Source: Gracilaria gracilis (taxonomy: Eukaryota > Rhodophyta > Florideophyceae > Gracilariales > Gracilariaceae). Taken from it: DNA of 64,000 nt. A program made the translations under genes and the position numbers. Positions 42,180-52,975 of the stretch are shown one piece after another; the stretch's first letter is position 1; the number at the start of each line of letters is the position of its first letter. The stretch covers positions 62,001 through 126,000 of the forward strand of contig JARGSG010000043.1 of NCBI GenBank assembly GCA_030374805.1, in the 5' to 3' direction. The notes below the pieces were generated by a model, which had not been told where the DNA came from, made no database searches, and saw only the letters and a program-made list of their open reading frames with translations.

Positions 42180-42520
42180 GCACTTTGCCCGCCGTACTCT
42201 CAGGGTGGAACTCCCTTTTTAATTTTCGCGTCTTATGTGACAATGGTTCCATGGAAGTGTCTGCGCGCTCAACAAGGTCACCGTGCGGGCGAATGGATCG
42301 TAGACGGTTCAACGCTTTTGATGAAATCACGAATTTGCTTTTGAGACACGAACGGCGCAATGTGGTACGTGCGGAGCGCCTTGTCGTGGTGTGTCGCTCT
42401 GCCGACGGGCTCAGAGGACGAACAAAGTGGTACAAGGAACGAAGAAGAGATGGAAACGCGACAAACGTCGGTAGCGAAATGCTCACGAAGTCAAGACTGC
42501 CTTAGAGGTCTAATGTGTTT
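42180..42520 (+). pseudogene. Second mnmG-like fragment
   Basis: Shares decayed similarity with the 3' part of the pseudogene at 31420-32611 and its flank. Nucleotides around 42358-42380 match 32549-32580, and those at 42440-42515 match 32626-32700. In one frame GRMDRRRFNAFDEITNLLLR resembles the MnmG segment after the IGxxDDxRW position, which the first pseudogene has lost. There is no intact frame. It lies between blocks B and C of unit 2, where unit 1 has unrelated sequence. Confidence 0.55.
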
Positions 42521-42905
42521 TCGGGAGAACAATGTGGTCATTAAGTGAGCGTAACACGGTTGTACATTTGCAGCCAGTGACTTGGTTTTGTTGAGGACGC
42601 ATTATAGGTTGTTGGGGGACGTAAGCAAGCCCCTCGCGTCACGAGTAATAAACGTGCACGTCGTGCTCACAATTAAGAAGAAGAAGAGACACGAAGTGAA
42701 CTTCTATTGCGAAGAATGAAATCCCGTAATCAGGAAAACAACGCCATTCCATTAGGTATCTGGTTGGATATGTTTTGAAGGTCTCGGCCTTCTTAGGGCG
42801 AGAAAGTTATGAGAAGTTGTATGTACAAAGGTAGGTCGTTTGAGGTACGTTACGTACGTTCGTGGCAACGCTTAGGATGTAAACTTTAGGGGTCATGGCC
42901 GTGAC
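42521..42905. other. Spacer upstream of block C copy 2
   Basis: No gene seen. Confidence 0.4.
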
Positions 42906-43238
42906 AAAATGAATGCTGACAAACACCTTACTCGACACTCCGATAACGGGCGCGTCGTATTAGTCACCACACACTACGACTGAGGAGCACTTCAATTCGA
43001 ACCAAGTGAGTTATTCACTCCAGAACAAGTATGCATTAGAGAACATGCTTTCTTCTACATTCCGCCGTCCTTCGATAGCGACCACATCGCATAACGAGCA
43101 TGTTCGTCGTCACATGCAGCTCGCAATCCTCGACATGAATGCAAGAGGGCGTTACTCACAGTTGCCTTGCAATTCATTTTCACCGCCTTCTGTCACAACT
43201 CGCTGCCTCTCCTCTCCGAATCCCCAGCTCCACTTCCC

Positions 43239-43246
43239 TATAAATA
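43239..43246 (+). promoter_or_regulatory. TATA box of block C cassette, copy 2
   Basis: TATAAATA, 75 nt before the ATG at 43314, identical spacing to copy 1. Confidence 0.65.
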
Positions 43247-43313
43247 TCGCCATTCCGCAGTCGAACCCTGCGCACTCGCTCTTCCGCCCTCGTCGCTGGT
43301 CGCTGCCTGCACC

Positions 43314-43490
43314 ATGGAGCCGAACCCTTTCGCATCGGACGATGGCCTGAAGGGGGGGGACGCTCGTCATGCCGCCCACAGGTTGCATTTGGTATTAAAG
43401 TGCCGGCGTGTCGCCCTCCGGGCTCTCAAAGTGCGCGCCCGCCGCCTGCTGGTGCTCTCCAAGTGCATGATCGACACGACCCCAAACTAA
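43314..43490 (+). CDS. Small basic protein candidate (58 residues)
   Basis: MEPNPFASDDGLKGGDARHA followed by an Arg/Leu-rich stretch (LKCRRVALRALKVRARRLLV) and a CMIDTTPN end. Strong TATA box and start context. The frame is interrupted in copy 1. Immediately downstream are CTAAC-like words and a long pyrimidine tract, so the mRNA may be spliced in ways that change the end. Function unknown; it may be a leader of a longer transcript. Confidence 0.35.
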   Translation: MEPNPFASDDGLKGGDARHAAHRLHLVLKCRRVALRALKVRARRLLVLSKCMIDTTPN

Positions 43491-43619
43491 CTATCTACTA
43501 CTACTAACTACTACCCGACAACTAACTCTTCTTCACTTTCCTCTCAACTTCAAACACACATTCCTCGTTGCTCTGCAACTCAATCTTTCTCCTCGCCCAA
43601 TCGACTTACTCTCTTCTTT

Positions 43620-43760
43620 CTCATTTTTTTTTCTTCTAACTCTCTTTCGTATTCTTTCCATCTCTTTTTTCTTCTAACTCTCTTTCGTCTTCTTTCCATC
43701 TCTTTTTTCTTCTAACTCTCTTTCGTCTTCTTTCCATCTCTTTTTTCTTCTACAAATCGG
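43620..43760. repeat. Pyrimidine-rich 38-nt tandem repeat
   Basis: About three and a half copies of a 38-nt unit containing CTTCTAACTCTCTTTCGTC and a T-run. Present only in unit 2; unit 1 has a shorter pyrimidine tract ending CCTTCAG at the same place. Each unit contains a CTAAC word next to a pyrimidine run, like an intron branch and tract. Confidence 0.8.
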
Positions 43761-43960
43761 CTTATTCTCCTATCTCTATCTCTTCTTCTTACGCTTCCTT
43801 GTAATGGTAGTTAGTCATATAAAATTTGTGTTCTTGGAATTGCATTCTTTGCCTTCTTGTTCTCGCTTTCTTGCGTCTTCCCTGTGTTCTTCTTTTTCTC
43901 CCCTTTGTCCGTTTTGTCCTGAACAACGTTTTGAAATGGAGTAGCTATAGTAGTACATGG

Positions 43961-44591
43961 AAAAGTATAGTATATCGAAATAGACATCAAGACATTGAAC
44001 TTCTTCCTCACGCTTGGGTGTAGTAAGGTCCGCAACGGATTATCTTCAGACAGAGAGCCCTTCATCATCTTCTTTCTTCTGAGCATGAAAGTACCAGAGC
44101 GCGCCGACCAGGTGCCTTTTCGAGGTGTACCTGACCTCGATGTCGGGGGGCCTCTGCTTGATCATAATCCGCAGCCAAACCCAGAAATAACGCAATGTCG
44201 ATTTGTTCCAGCGGCCAGAGCGAGCTTAAGAGAAAGGCTGTGCACCACCCACAGTCCTGTGTCCAGGGAATGGATATACAAAGCGATGCAAACCTGTCTT
44301 GAACAGTTGTGAAGGCCAATCTTTCCGTCGACGAACCGCAGCTTTTGTGCGAGATGTTTTCTGGTAGTCGAGTGTTGCCAAAAGGAAAGGACTATCAATT
44401 TACAATAAGCGCAGACAGTGACTTTGATCTTCAGTAACCGAGGTCAAACGAGAAAGACTCTCGCACGCGAAGGAATGTAAGTTAAAGAATGGGGTTGCGG
44501 TTTCTATCTAGAGAGGTTAGTTTCAGCTTGAGCCGTTTCACTTGATCCAGTGAAGCAGATGAGGCCATGGTGTGGCCGGATGACGCAACAC
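43961..44591. other. Spacer before the MYST pseudogene
   Basis: Frames up to 105 codons on either strand near 44.0-44.3 kb have no recognised motif. No gene supported. Confidence 0.4.
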
Positions 44592-45876
<1,285 letters not shown>

Positions 45877-46288
45877 TGCAGACTAAAAGTGCACAAGCTT
45901 GGAGAACAGGAAGGGTTGGAACTCTCGACTTTGGAGCTGGCAAACACGATGTGAACATTTGGACACAAAAAGTAGACAGAAAGTGCGTTTGAATAATAAA
46001 GCTCGCACACGTTTTGAAGATGACGATGGCGAAGAACTGCAATAGAGGGCGTTGCAAACAATGGATTACTGTATGTGGAAGTTGAGAGCTTTTAAGAAGC
46101 GCAGTATGAAAGACGCTTGTGAAAAGGTTGTAGTTTGTAAGGGAAACGTAGAAAAATGAAGGTCGAAAGAGAAAGCATAAAGAGAGAGGGAGAAAAAGAG
46201 AGCGGGTTACGGACAGTACAAGAAAGGAAAAGAAAAAGTGATGAGAATTACGACACAAACACAAATACACGAAGGGTGGACCAAAACG

Positions 46289-47161
46289 CTAACAACACTT
46301 GGCCTTCTCGGTCTTGGCTTCATCAGTAGGTGGATTGATGACAATGGTCTGCGTGGCGTTTGGTGCAAAGTTGCCACCGGCTCCTTTTTCTAGAACCTTC
46401 TTGGATCCAAGTCGATAGATCTCCGACAGGATGGATCGGAAGGCTTCTTCAACATTACTGTTATCTAGAGCAGAGGTTTCAATAAAACTCAATCCATTAC
46501 TCTGTGAAAACGAAGAAGCTTCGTCGGTGGTAACGGCCTTCAAATGCTGTAAATCACTCTTGTTGCCAACGAGCATGATTACAATGTTGGCATCGGCATG
46601 GTCTTTGAGTTCTTTAAGCCAGCGCTGCACGTTGTCGAAGGAATCCTTCTTGGTGATGTCGTAGACCAAGAGGGCACCAACAGCTCCGCGATAGTAGGCG
46701 GAGGTAATGGCCCTGTAACGCTCTTGTCCAGCTGTGTCCCAGATTTGGGCTTTGATGATCTTGCCCTCGCATTGAATGGAACGCGTGGCAAACTCAACTC
46801 CTATGGTGGACTTGGATTCAAGACTGAACTCGTTTCGAGTGAAGCGACTGAGCAAATTGGATTTGCTGGCAAGGAGGAATACACACGGAAAAGGGGGTTA
46901 GACAAGGTTGGGTTGGATGGATGCACGTATAGGGTGAGCACGTATAGGGTGAGCACGGATTGGCAACTTACCCGACGCCGGCATCTCCGATGAGCACCAC
47001 CTTGAACAGATAGTCTAACGAACAAGACGCAAGTGAGACACGCTCTGAATGTAAGCGCACAGCAAGCAAGCGGGCGATGAAAGCAAGACGCAGCGCAGGA
47101 CGCGGCGCGGCGCGGGGCAGGCGGGGGAGCACGTACCGTATTCATCGTCCGAACGCGCCAT
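46289..47161 (-). CDS. Rab11/RabA-type small GTPase, three exons
   Basis: Regulates recycling-endosome and trans-Golgi traffic. Exons 47161-47137, 47014-46972 and 46865-46289; introns of 122 and 106 nt with GTACGT and GTAAGT donors. The 214-residue product begins [20 protein letters not shown] and contains GDAGVGKSN (P-loop), the Rab11 effector block [38 protein letters not shown] and ETSAL, and ends in KCC for double geranylgeranylation. The joins restore Rab11 exactly. A tandem GTATAGGGTGAGCAC repeat lies in intron 2. Divergent from a second Rab11-type gene. Confidence 0.97.
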
Positions 47162-47768
47162 AGCTGCTGAGAAGCGGCGTGGCAAGCGCCAAGCGACACA
47201 GCACGCCCAGCAGAAGCGCCGTCAACAGTAACCCGCGCGCGCGTACACTCGCCAGGGAGGAACGCGCCCAGCACAGACAAGTAGTAGCTCTGGCTAGATA
47301 CCGTTGTACTCAGCGCACGTCAAAAGTCGGGTGAACCAAAGCGCCAAAGCGCCGCGCAATCAACAACAGCGTGCCCAAAACAACCTTCCACGCACGCGAA
47401 CCGAAACCCCCCCGCGTGGCATACGTGCAGCAGCGTACGTGGCATACGTGGAGGTGGGGGGATGACGTTGGCCACGTGCGGCGGTGACAGTGGCAGCGCC
47501 ACCTGGTGCCAATACGAATGACCGTAGCGCACGCGCAGTGGCGTCGTCTGCGTCGGGCGGCACCATTTGATTTGCGCTGGCGCTTGGGAGAGACAGCCGC
47601 TGCTGCTGCCTGCAACTTTCGTGCCCTCACCCCCACCGCCCACACCGCCCGCCGCGTCCGCCCGTACGCCTCCTCCCGCACGCGTCCTCCCGTCGCGTCC
47701 TCGCGTGTGCTTTTGCCGCTGCGGTTGTTAGCGCTTCGCGCTGAGAGTTTGGCTTTGGCGTGTTCGGC
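47162..47768. promoter_or_regulatory. Shared GC-rich promoter region of the two Rab genes
   Basis: 607 nt between divergent start codons, with GTGGCATACGTG repeated near 47.42-47.45 kb. No gene with recognisable motifs. Confidence 0.5.
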
Positions 47769-48629
47769 ATGGCTCGTAATGAGGACGAGTATGACTACCT
47801 GTTCAAAAGTAAGCCAATCCGTGTCCTGCTTGTCCCGTCCCACCTTTTGCGTCTTACGCTGTTTGCTCATCCTTCTCACACTGCGTTTCTCACTCGTCGT
47901 CCTTCTGTCTAGTCGTGCTGATTGGTGACAGCGGAGTCGGCAAGAGTAACCTCTTACTCCGATTCACAAGAAACGAGGTCGATTTGAACTCCAAGACCAC
48001 CATCGGCGTCGAGTTTGCCACCCGTTCCGTCCCCATTCAGGGAAAGACCATCAAGGCTCAAATATGGGATACAGGTAAGCCACATCGCAATCCACTGCCG
48101 TCGCGCCGCGCCCTCTGCAAACCCATGCACGTCTTGCTCACCATCACTCGCTCAATCGCCAAACAACCGTGTGCCGCACTCAGCCGGTCAAGAACGTTAT
48201 CGCGCCATCACCTCGGCCTACTATAGAGGCGCTGTCGGAGCATTGCTCGTGTACGACATCACCAAGAAGAACACCTTCGAAAGCGTCCCGCGTTGGCTCA
48301 AAGAGCTCAAGGATCACGCCGATTCAAAGATTGTGGTCATGCTGCTGGGCAACAAGTGTGACCTTAAGAACGAGCGTCAGGTAACTATAGACGAAGGCAC
48401 TGATGCCGCCGCCAAGTTCGGCTTGAGCTTCTTGGAAACTTCTGCTTTGGATGCCACCAATGTTGATGAAAGCTTCAAGCAAGTGTTGGAACAAATTCAT
48501 AACATTACTACATCTAACGTTGTTTCTGGTGCCATTGGCGAACACTCACCTGATCCACATGGCGAACCCATCAAACTGGAGGCGCTACCATCGAGGAAGA
48601 GTCCTGCTAAAAGTAGCAAGTGTTGCTAG
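47769..48629 (+). CDS. Second Rab11/RabA-type small GTPase, three exons
   Basis: Exons 47769-47808, 47913-48074 and 48184-48629; introns of 104 and 109 nt with GTAAGC donors. The 215-residue product begins [20 protein letters not shown], with [51 protein letters not shown] and a C-terminal SKCC prenylation signal. The paralogue across the shared promoter has introns at different positions, so the pair is an old divergent duplication or intron gain was independent. Confidence 0.97.
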
Positions 48630-48914
48630 GGCTAGCTTTGTTTCGCTCGCGAGCTGTAAAAAAGTAGATTCAACTTCTAAATCACTGTACACTCAACAAT
48701 CAAACAACATGCATCATCGTTCTGCTATCTAAACTCTCAAACTTGTCTCCCTATCTACCTTTACCGAAGGTAGGAACGTTAGCTCTCTGCTGGTAGATAG
48801 ACAAAAGTTACACATCTTCAGGTTGCCACGTTATCAACCACTGTGCGCCCAATTCCACGTGCCTTTTTGCTATTTGGAAACGCCTCGTCCAGCACACATT
48901 CGAGAGCAGAGCAG

Positions 48915-49916
48915 ATGAAAGCCCACACCCAATGTCATGTTCTCACCTCCCTCCACAGGAGCAGCCCATCTACCTTCGTAGCCATGCCATGCATCGCTGC
49001 CTACGCATCCGTCACCATCCCCGCAATGCTCCGCTTGACCATGGGGCGTCTGCAACCAGCGCACCACACACCGCCACTCAGAAGCTTGCACTCTAAGCTC
49101 AACTCGCAAACAGTATTGCGCAAGCGTGTTTTATCGAGTGTGCAATCGCGGTCGCACACAAACGACACATTGATATCTCCACCAGAGCCAAATGTTGCAC
49201 CGGCTCCGAAAACGTGCAGACTATTCGATCTACGCGGCGTACCGATCTCTTACAGCGATGGATGGGAGTTGCAACATGCTCTGGTGGACAGTATGAAACG
49301 CGATACGGGTAAGGCCGATGCGCTTGTTTTGCTGGAGCATGAACCCGTGTATACGTTGGGCACGGCTAGCACGAAGGACAACGTACTTTTTGAGTGTGAG
49401 GAATTGCGCCGCGGACAGGTGAAAGAGCGTGATGCTAGCGATTCAGCACCGCTGCTGGTTCGCACGGAACGTGGCGGAGAAGTGACGTATCACGGACCAG
49501 GACAATTGGTTGCATACCCCATCCTGAACCTGAACAGACACAAGAAGGATTTACACTGGTACCTTCGCGCATTGGAAGGAACTGTGATAGACATGTTACA
49601 GCGATTTTATGGATTGGAAGCAGGGAGAAAGAAAGGACTCTCTGGCGTTTGGGTTGGGGATGAAAAGGTGTGCGCAGTGGGATTGAAGGTGTCGAAATGG
49701 ATCACGATGCATGGGTTGGCGCTTAACGTGTGCACGGATCTGAAGCCTTTTGAACGAATTGTTCCTTGTGGGGTGACGGAACACGGAGTGTCATCGCTTC
49801 ATCTGCTGGTGAACGATGAACAAACGGTGTCAATGGAGCAAGCGCGCCTACAAATGATAGACAGTTTTGAACGAACATTCGGTCCATATCAAATGATACA
49901 AACGCGTCAACTGTAA
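48915..49916 (+). CDS. LIP2: Lipoyl(octanoyl) transferase LipB/LIP2
   Basis: Transfers octanoate from acyl carrier protein to lipoate-dependent enzymes in mitochondria or plastids. 333 residues from ATG 48915; a long N-terminal extension of about 90 residues rich in Ser, Thr, His and Arg suggests organelle import, and a second ATG at 48984 would also retain it. The catalytic domain shows LVLLEHEPVYTLG, RGGEVTYHGPGQLVAYPIL, the catalytic Lys region KVCAVGLKVSKW and the catalytic Cys in FERIVPCGV. An in-domain insert follows the TLGTAS block. Convergent with the next gene with only 28 nt between stops. Which organelle cannot be decided. Confidence 0.95.
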   Translation: MKAHTQCHVLTSLHRSSPSTFVAMPCIAAYASVTIPAMLRLTMGRLQPAHHTPPLRSLHSKLNSQTVLRKRVLSSVQSRSHTNDTLISPPEPNVAPAPKTCRLFDLRGVPISYSDGWELQHALVDSMKRDTGKADALVLLEHEPVYTLGTASTKDNVLFECEELRRGQVKERDASDSAPLLVRTERGGEVTYHGPGQLVAYPILNLNRHKKDLHWYLRALEGTVIDMLQRFYGLEAGRKKGLSGVWVGDEKVCAVGLKVSKWITMHGLALNVCTDLKPFERIVPCGVTEHGVSSLHLLVNDEQTVSMEQARLQMIDSFERTFGPYQMIQTRQL

Positions 49917-49944
49917 TACACAAATGAACAGAGGAGAAAGAAGG

Positions 49945-50433
49945 CTAATCTTCAAACAAGCCGCCGGTAGGAATAACGCCCGTAGCAACGGCCCACACCA
50001 GAATAAGCAACGGCGTCAACAACGTAATAGCGCCAATAATGAGCCAGACGTCAACGCGGCCCTGATTCTGCTCCGCCCAAGCGTCGGCAAAGCCCTTTGA
50101 CTTTTGTATAGCCGCCGCTTTGGTAACCTTCTTCTCACGCACGCCGCGTCGAGGCCCCATGCCCTCGCCCACCTCCGGCGCGCCCACCATATCACCCGCG
50201 CTTGCGTCGGCGTACACGCTGCGCCCAACGTCCGCCTTGTTGCGCACCAGCTTGCGCTTGGAGCTGGGGTTATTGGTGACGGGCAGCTTCTTTGCGGGCG
50301 GCGGTTGCGGCGGCGGTTGGTCGGACACGTCGTCCGACATGCGCACGCGGCACACGGCGCGGCGCGGCGCGGCGGCGCGGCGCGAAAGCGGCGGCGCGCC
50401 GGCGATGAACGCCATCATGATGGCGGAACGCAT
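49945..50433 (-). CDS. Putative plastid single-pass membrane protein
   Basis: 162 residues from ATG 50433 (MRSAIMMAFIAGAPPLSRRA). The first 30 or so residues form a plastid-type transit peptide rich in Ala, Arg and Pro, with a possible cleavage near VCRVRM. A Pro-rich acidic linker and a basic middle precede one C-terminal membrane helix (WLIIGAITLLTPLLILVWAV) and the end GVIPTGGLFED. No catalytic motif. Its neighbours are plastid genes, which supports a plastid or thylakoid location. Divergent from the Psb32-like gene (306 nt). Family not firmly recognised. Confidence 0.7.
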   Translation of the reverse strand: MRSAIMMAFIAGAPPLSRRAAAPRRAVCRVRMSDDVSDQPPPQPPPAKKLPVTNNPSSKRKLVRNKADVGRSVYADASAGDMVGAPEVGEGMGPRRGVREKKVTKAAAIQKSKGFADAWAEQNQGRVDVWLIIGAITLLTPLLILVWAVATGVIPTGGLFED

Positions 50434-50739
50434 GGTGTGTGTGTGTGTGCGAGTGTTGTGTGTTCGGTGACGGCGATGCGGCGGGCGCGCGGTCGCTTGC
50501 AGCATGCAGCTTGACCATTGAGCATTGGCAGACGGTGGCGGAGATGCAGCTCACGTTGCACGCCGCTTGTTTGCGGCCAGCGCGTCGCCACGTGCGCAAA
50601 TCAGCGCGACGCGGAGCTGCGCGCAATCATCTCGAATCGAAAAAGCGCGCGCGTCTCTGCCGCGCTGCTGCAGCCTTTGTTTGGCGGCTGCCACCACAAA
50701 CCGCATCCGCAACACAAGCACACCCGCCGTGAACGCACC

Positions 50740-51588
50740 ATGTTGACGATGAACGCGGCGTTCATCAACGCGCCGCTGACGCTGAACACGCGTCCAAACT
50801 CGCTGGCGAGTGCGCGCACAACGCCATGCGCGCCGCGGCGGTTCGCGCCCATCAACGCGTCGCAACACACGCTGCTGCAAGCAGTGCGCCAACGCGCTCA
50901 GCGCGACTTGACATTGGCGCAAGGCGCCATGCAGCACGTGAAGACAGGCGCGATAAGCGCGGCGGCCATCGGTGCAATAGCGCTGTCATGCGTACTGCCA
51001 GCGTGCGCAGACATGCCCACCTCCAAACCGGACGCGCTGCTCGTGGACGACGCCGGCTTGATACAGAGGTCAAGCGAGCAACTGTTCACAAAGGCCATGG
51101 ATAACGTGCGCGTCAAGCACGGATACACGGTGCGTTTCGCCATGGTCAAGAGTATTCCGTACGGAGAGACGCCCGATGAATTCGCTGCAGAGCTGGCCGA
51201 CCAATGGCAGCTGTCTGACAACGACGTTTTATTCGTGGCAAGCCCCAAGCTGGCGAGGGCCGGTGTGTTTGTGGGCGACAAAGTGGGCGCGAGGCTGAGC
51301 AAGGAGATTGCGGAGAGCGTGGCCAATGACACGTTCGCAGTGGCTGCGGGCGATGAACGATACGGCAGCGCCGTTTTGGACGTCAGCAACCGTCTGATTC
51401 CCGTTCTCAGCGGCGAGGAAGACCCAGGCCCACCGCAGGTGAAGATCAACGAGGCGGTTCAAACGTACAAGACAAAGGCCGAGACCAAGAGTGATCGCAA
51501 CAAGTATATTGCCGTGGTGCTGGTGGTGCTGGTGATCAGCGTTGTGGCGCCGTTACTGCAGACGTATTGGTACGTGAAGAACGATTGA
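50740..51588 (+). CDS. TPM-domain thylakoid lumen protein (Psb32/TLP18.3-like)
   Basis: Psb32 and TLP18.3 act in photosystem II repair; the lumenal TPM domain has acid-phosphatase-like activity. 282 residues from ATG 50740. A bipartite signal is visible: a basic transit region, then a hydrophobic stretch ending SCVLPACA|D at residues 70-90, a thylakoid signal with an A-x-A site. The TPM domain runs about 95-235 (LLVDDAGLIQRSSEQLFTKA and VLFVASP, RAGVFVG). A C-terminal helix (VVLVVLVISVVAPLLQTYW) anchors it, as in cyanobacterial Psb32 but unlike short TLP18.3 variants. Followed closely by the DVR gene on the same strand. Confidence 0.88.
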   Translation: MLTMNAAFINAPLTLNTRPNSLASARTTPCAPRRFAPINASQHTLLQAVRQRAQRDLTLAQGAMQHVKTGAISAAAIGAIALSCVLPACADMPTSKPDALLVDDAGLIQRSSEQLFTKAMDNVRVKHGYTVRFAMVKSIPYGETPDEFAAELADQWQLSDNDVLFVASPKLARAGVFVGDKVGARLSKEIAESVANDTFAVAAGDERYGSAVLDVSNRLIPVLSGEEDPGPPQVKINEAVQTYKTKAETKSDRNKYIAVVLVVLVISVVAPLLQTYWYVKND

Positions 51589-51808
51589 TAGAGGAGACAC
51601 ACTGTAGTAAAAACACTTGCAACGCGCGGCCACCGCAGATCTTTTGGCGAAGCGGCGGCGTGGCCGTGCGTGTGCGGTGCCACGTGGCACTGGCCTCGAG
51701 CTGCGAGCATCGCCTGAGATCGGCTGCCCGCTGCTCACGTCCAGAGCACGTCCGTCATGCGCGCGTCCAGTCGCACCAGGTCGCCCCCTCCAGCGCGACC
51801 AGTCCCAC

Positions 51809-52975
51809 ATGGCGTTCGTCTCTCCGCTTCCGCGCTTCAGCCCCATCACAAGGCGCGCACACAACATCTGCTTCTCCCGGAGCACGCCGCTTACGCCATG
51901 TGTGCGCACGCCCCGTTCCAGACGCGCGCTGCGAATGGATGCGAATGGACAAGGCATTTACGCCCCCGCCACCAAGCCCAGTGACGTGCGCGTCGTCATC
52001 TTTGGCGCTACGGGCTACATCGGGCGTTATGTCGTGTTCGAGTTCGTCAAACAGGGCTATCAAGTTGTGGCGTTTGCCAGGGAACGCTCCGGCGTCAAGG
52101 GCAAGAATTCGCCGCAGCACGTGCGCAATGATCTTAAGGGAGCCACTGTTGTGTTTGGCGACGTGACCAATGCAGACGACGTTGCGCGCGCGTTCGAGTT
52201 TGACCACCAGAATGGCACCAACACAAAACCGGTTTCTACGGTGGTTGTCTCGTGTCTGGCATCTCGCACGGGCGGTATAGCCGATTCGATTAAGATTGAT
52301 TATGAGGCGACGTTGAACACATTGCGGCAAGGTCGGAAAGCATCCGCTTCTCATTTCATCCTTCTCTCGGCCATATGCGTCCAGAAACCACTGCTGGAGT
52401 TTCAGCGAGCAAAGCTAAAACTTGAAGCTGAGCTACAACAGCACGCTCAAGAAGACGACACGTTCAGTTACAGCATTGTGAGACCGACTGCGTTCTTCAA
52501 GTCGCTGGCGGGACAGGTTGATCGTGTGAAAAAGGGCGCTGCGTACGTCATGTTCGAAGACGGCAATCTCGCCAAATGCAACGCAATTTCGGAGGCTGAC
52601 CTGGCCCGATTCATGGTGCAGTGCGCGAGTGACAGTTCTAAGCGCAATCAAATCTTGCCGGTTGGCGGTCCGGGAGAGGCAGTGACTCCAAAGCAACAGG
52701 CTGAGCTGATCTTCAGTTTGGTAGGAAAGAAGCCAAAGTACCAAAGATTACCAATCGGTCTCATGGATGGCGCCATTGGTTTGTTTGACTTGTTCGCAAA
52801 GTTCTTGCCATTTATGAATGACTTTGCTGAATTCGGTCGCATTGGCAAGTATTACGCGGTTGAAGACATGGTTGGACCTTCTTTTGGTTCAGATACGCTG
52901 GAAGAGTTTTTTGCAAAAGCTGTGTCTGATGGTGGCATGGCGGAGCAGGAGCTTGGAGACGCCAACTTCTTTTGA
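51809..52975 (+). CDS. DVR: 3,8-divinyl chlorophyllide a 8-vinyl reductase (N-DVR type)
   Basis: Reduces the 8-vinyl group to ethyl in chlorophyll synthesis, using NADPH. 388 residues from ATG 51809; residues 1-45 are a plastid transit peptide ending near ALRMDANG. An extended Rossmann (NmrA/SDR-like) fold follows: RVVIFGATGYIGRYVVFEFV (about 60-79), GDVTNADDV, VVVSCLASRTGG and HFILLSAICVQKPLLEFQ, then YSIVRPTAFFKSL and the late SFGSDTLEEFF. The CLASRTGG and RPTAFFKSLAGQV blocks are typical of DVR. Same strand as the Psb32-like gene, 220 nt downstream. Intron-free. Confidence 0.95.
   Translation: MAFVSPLPRFSPITRRAHNICFSRSTPLTPCVRTPRSRRALRMDANGQGIYAPATKPSDVRVVIFGATGYIGRYVVFEFVKQGYQVVAFARERSGVKGKNSPQHVRNDLKGATVVFGDVTNADDVARAFEFDHQNGTNTKPVSTVVVSCLASRTGGIADSIKIDYEATLNTLRQGRKASASHFILLSAICVQKPLLEFQRAKLKLEAELQQHAQEDDTFSYSIVRPTAFFKSLAGQVDRVKKGAAYVMFEDGNLAKCNAISEADLARFMVQCASDSSKRNQILPVGGPGEAVTPKQQAELIFSLVGKKPKYQRLPIGLMDGAIGLFDLFAKFLPFMNDFAEFGRIGKYYAVEDMVGPSFGSDTLEEFFAKAVSDGGMAEQELGDANFF

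Larger units (their letters stand above)
39248..43960. repeat. Tandem unit 2
   Basis: Second copy of blocks A, B and C. Copy-specific changes: a 109-nt insertion at 40341-40449, an insertion with a palindrome near 41347-41420, a CTT-repeat expansion near 41463, an mnmG-like fragment between blocks B and C, and a 38-nt tandem repeat array in block C. Confidence 0.88.

Noticed and set aside
33221..43960. LTR retrotransposon or CRISPR-like array
   Set aside because: No reverse transcriptase, integrase or primer-binding site was seen, and the repeats are a two-copy segmental duplication with a spacing of about 6 kb.
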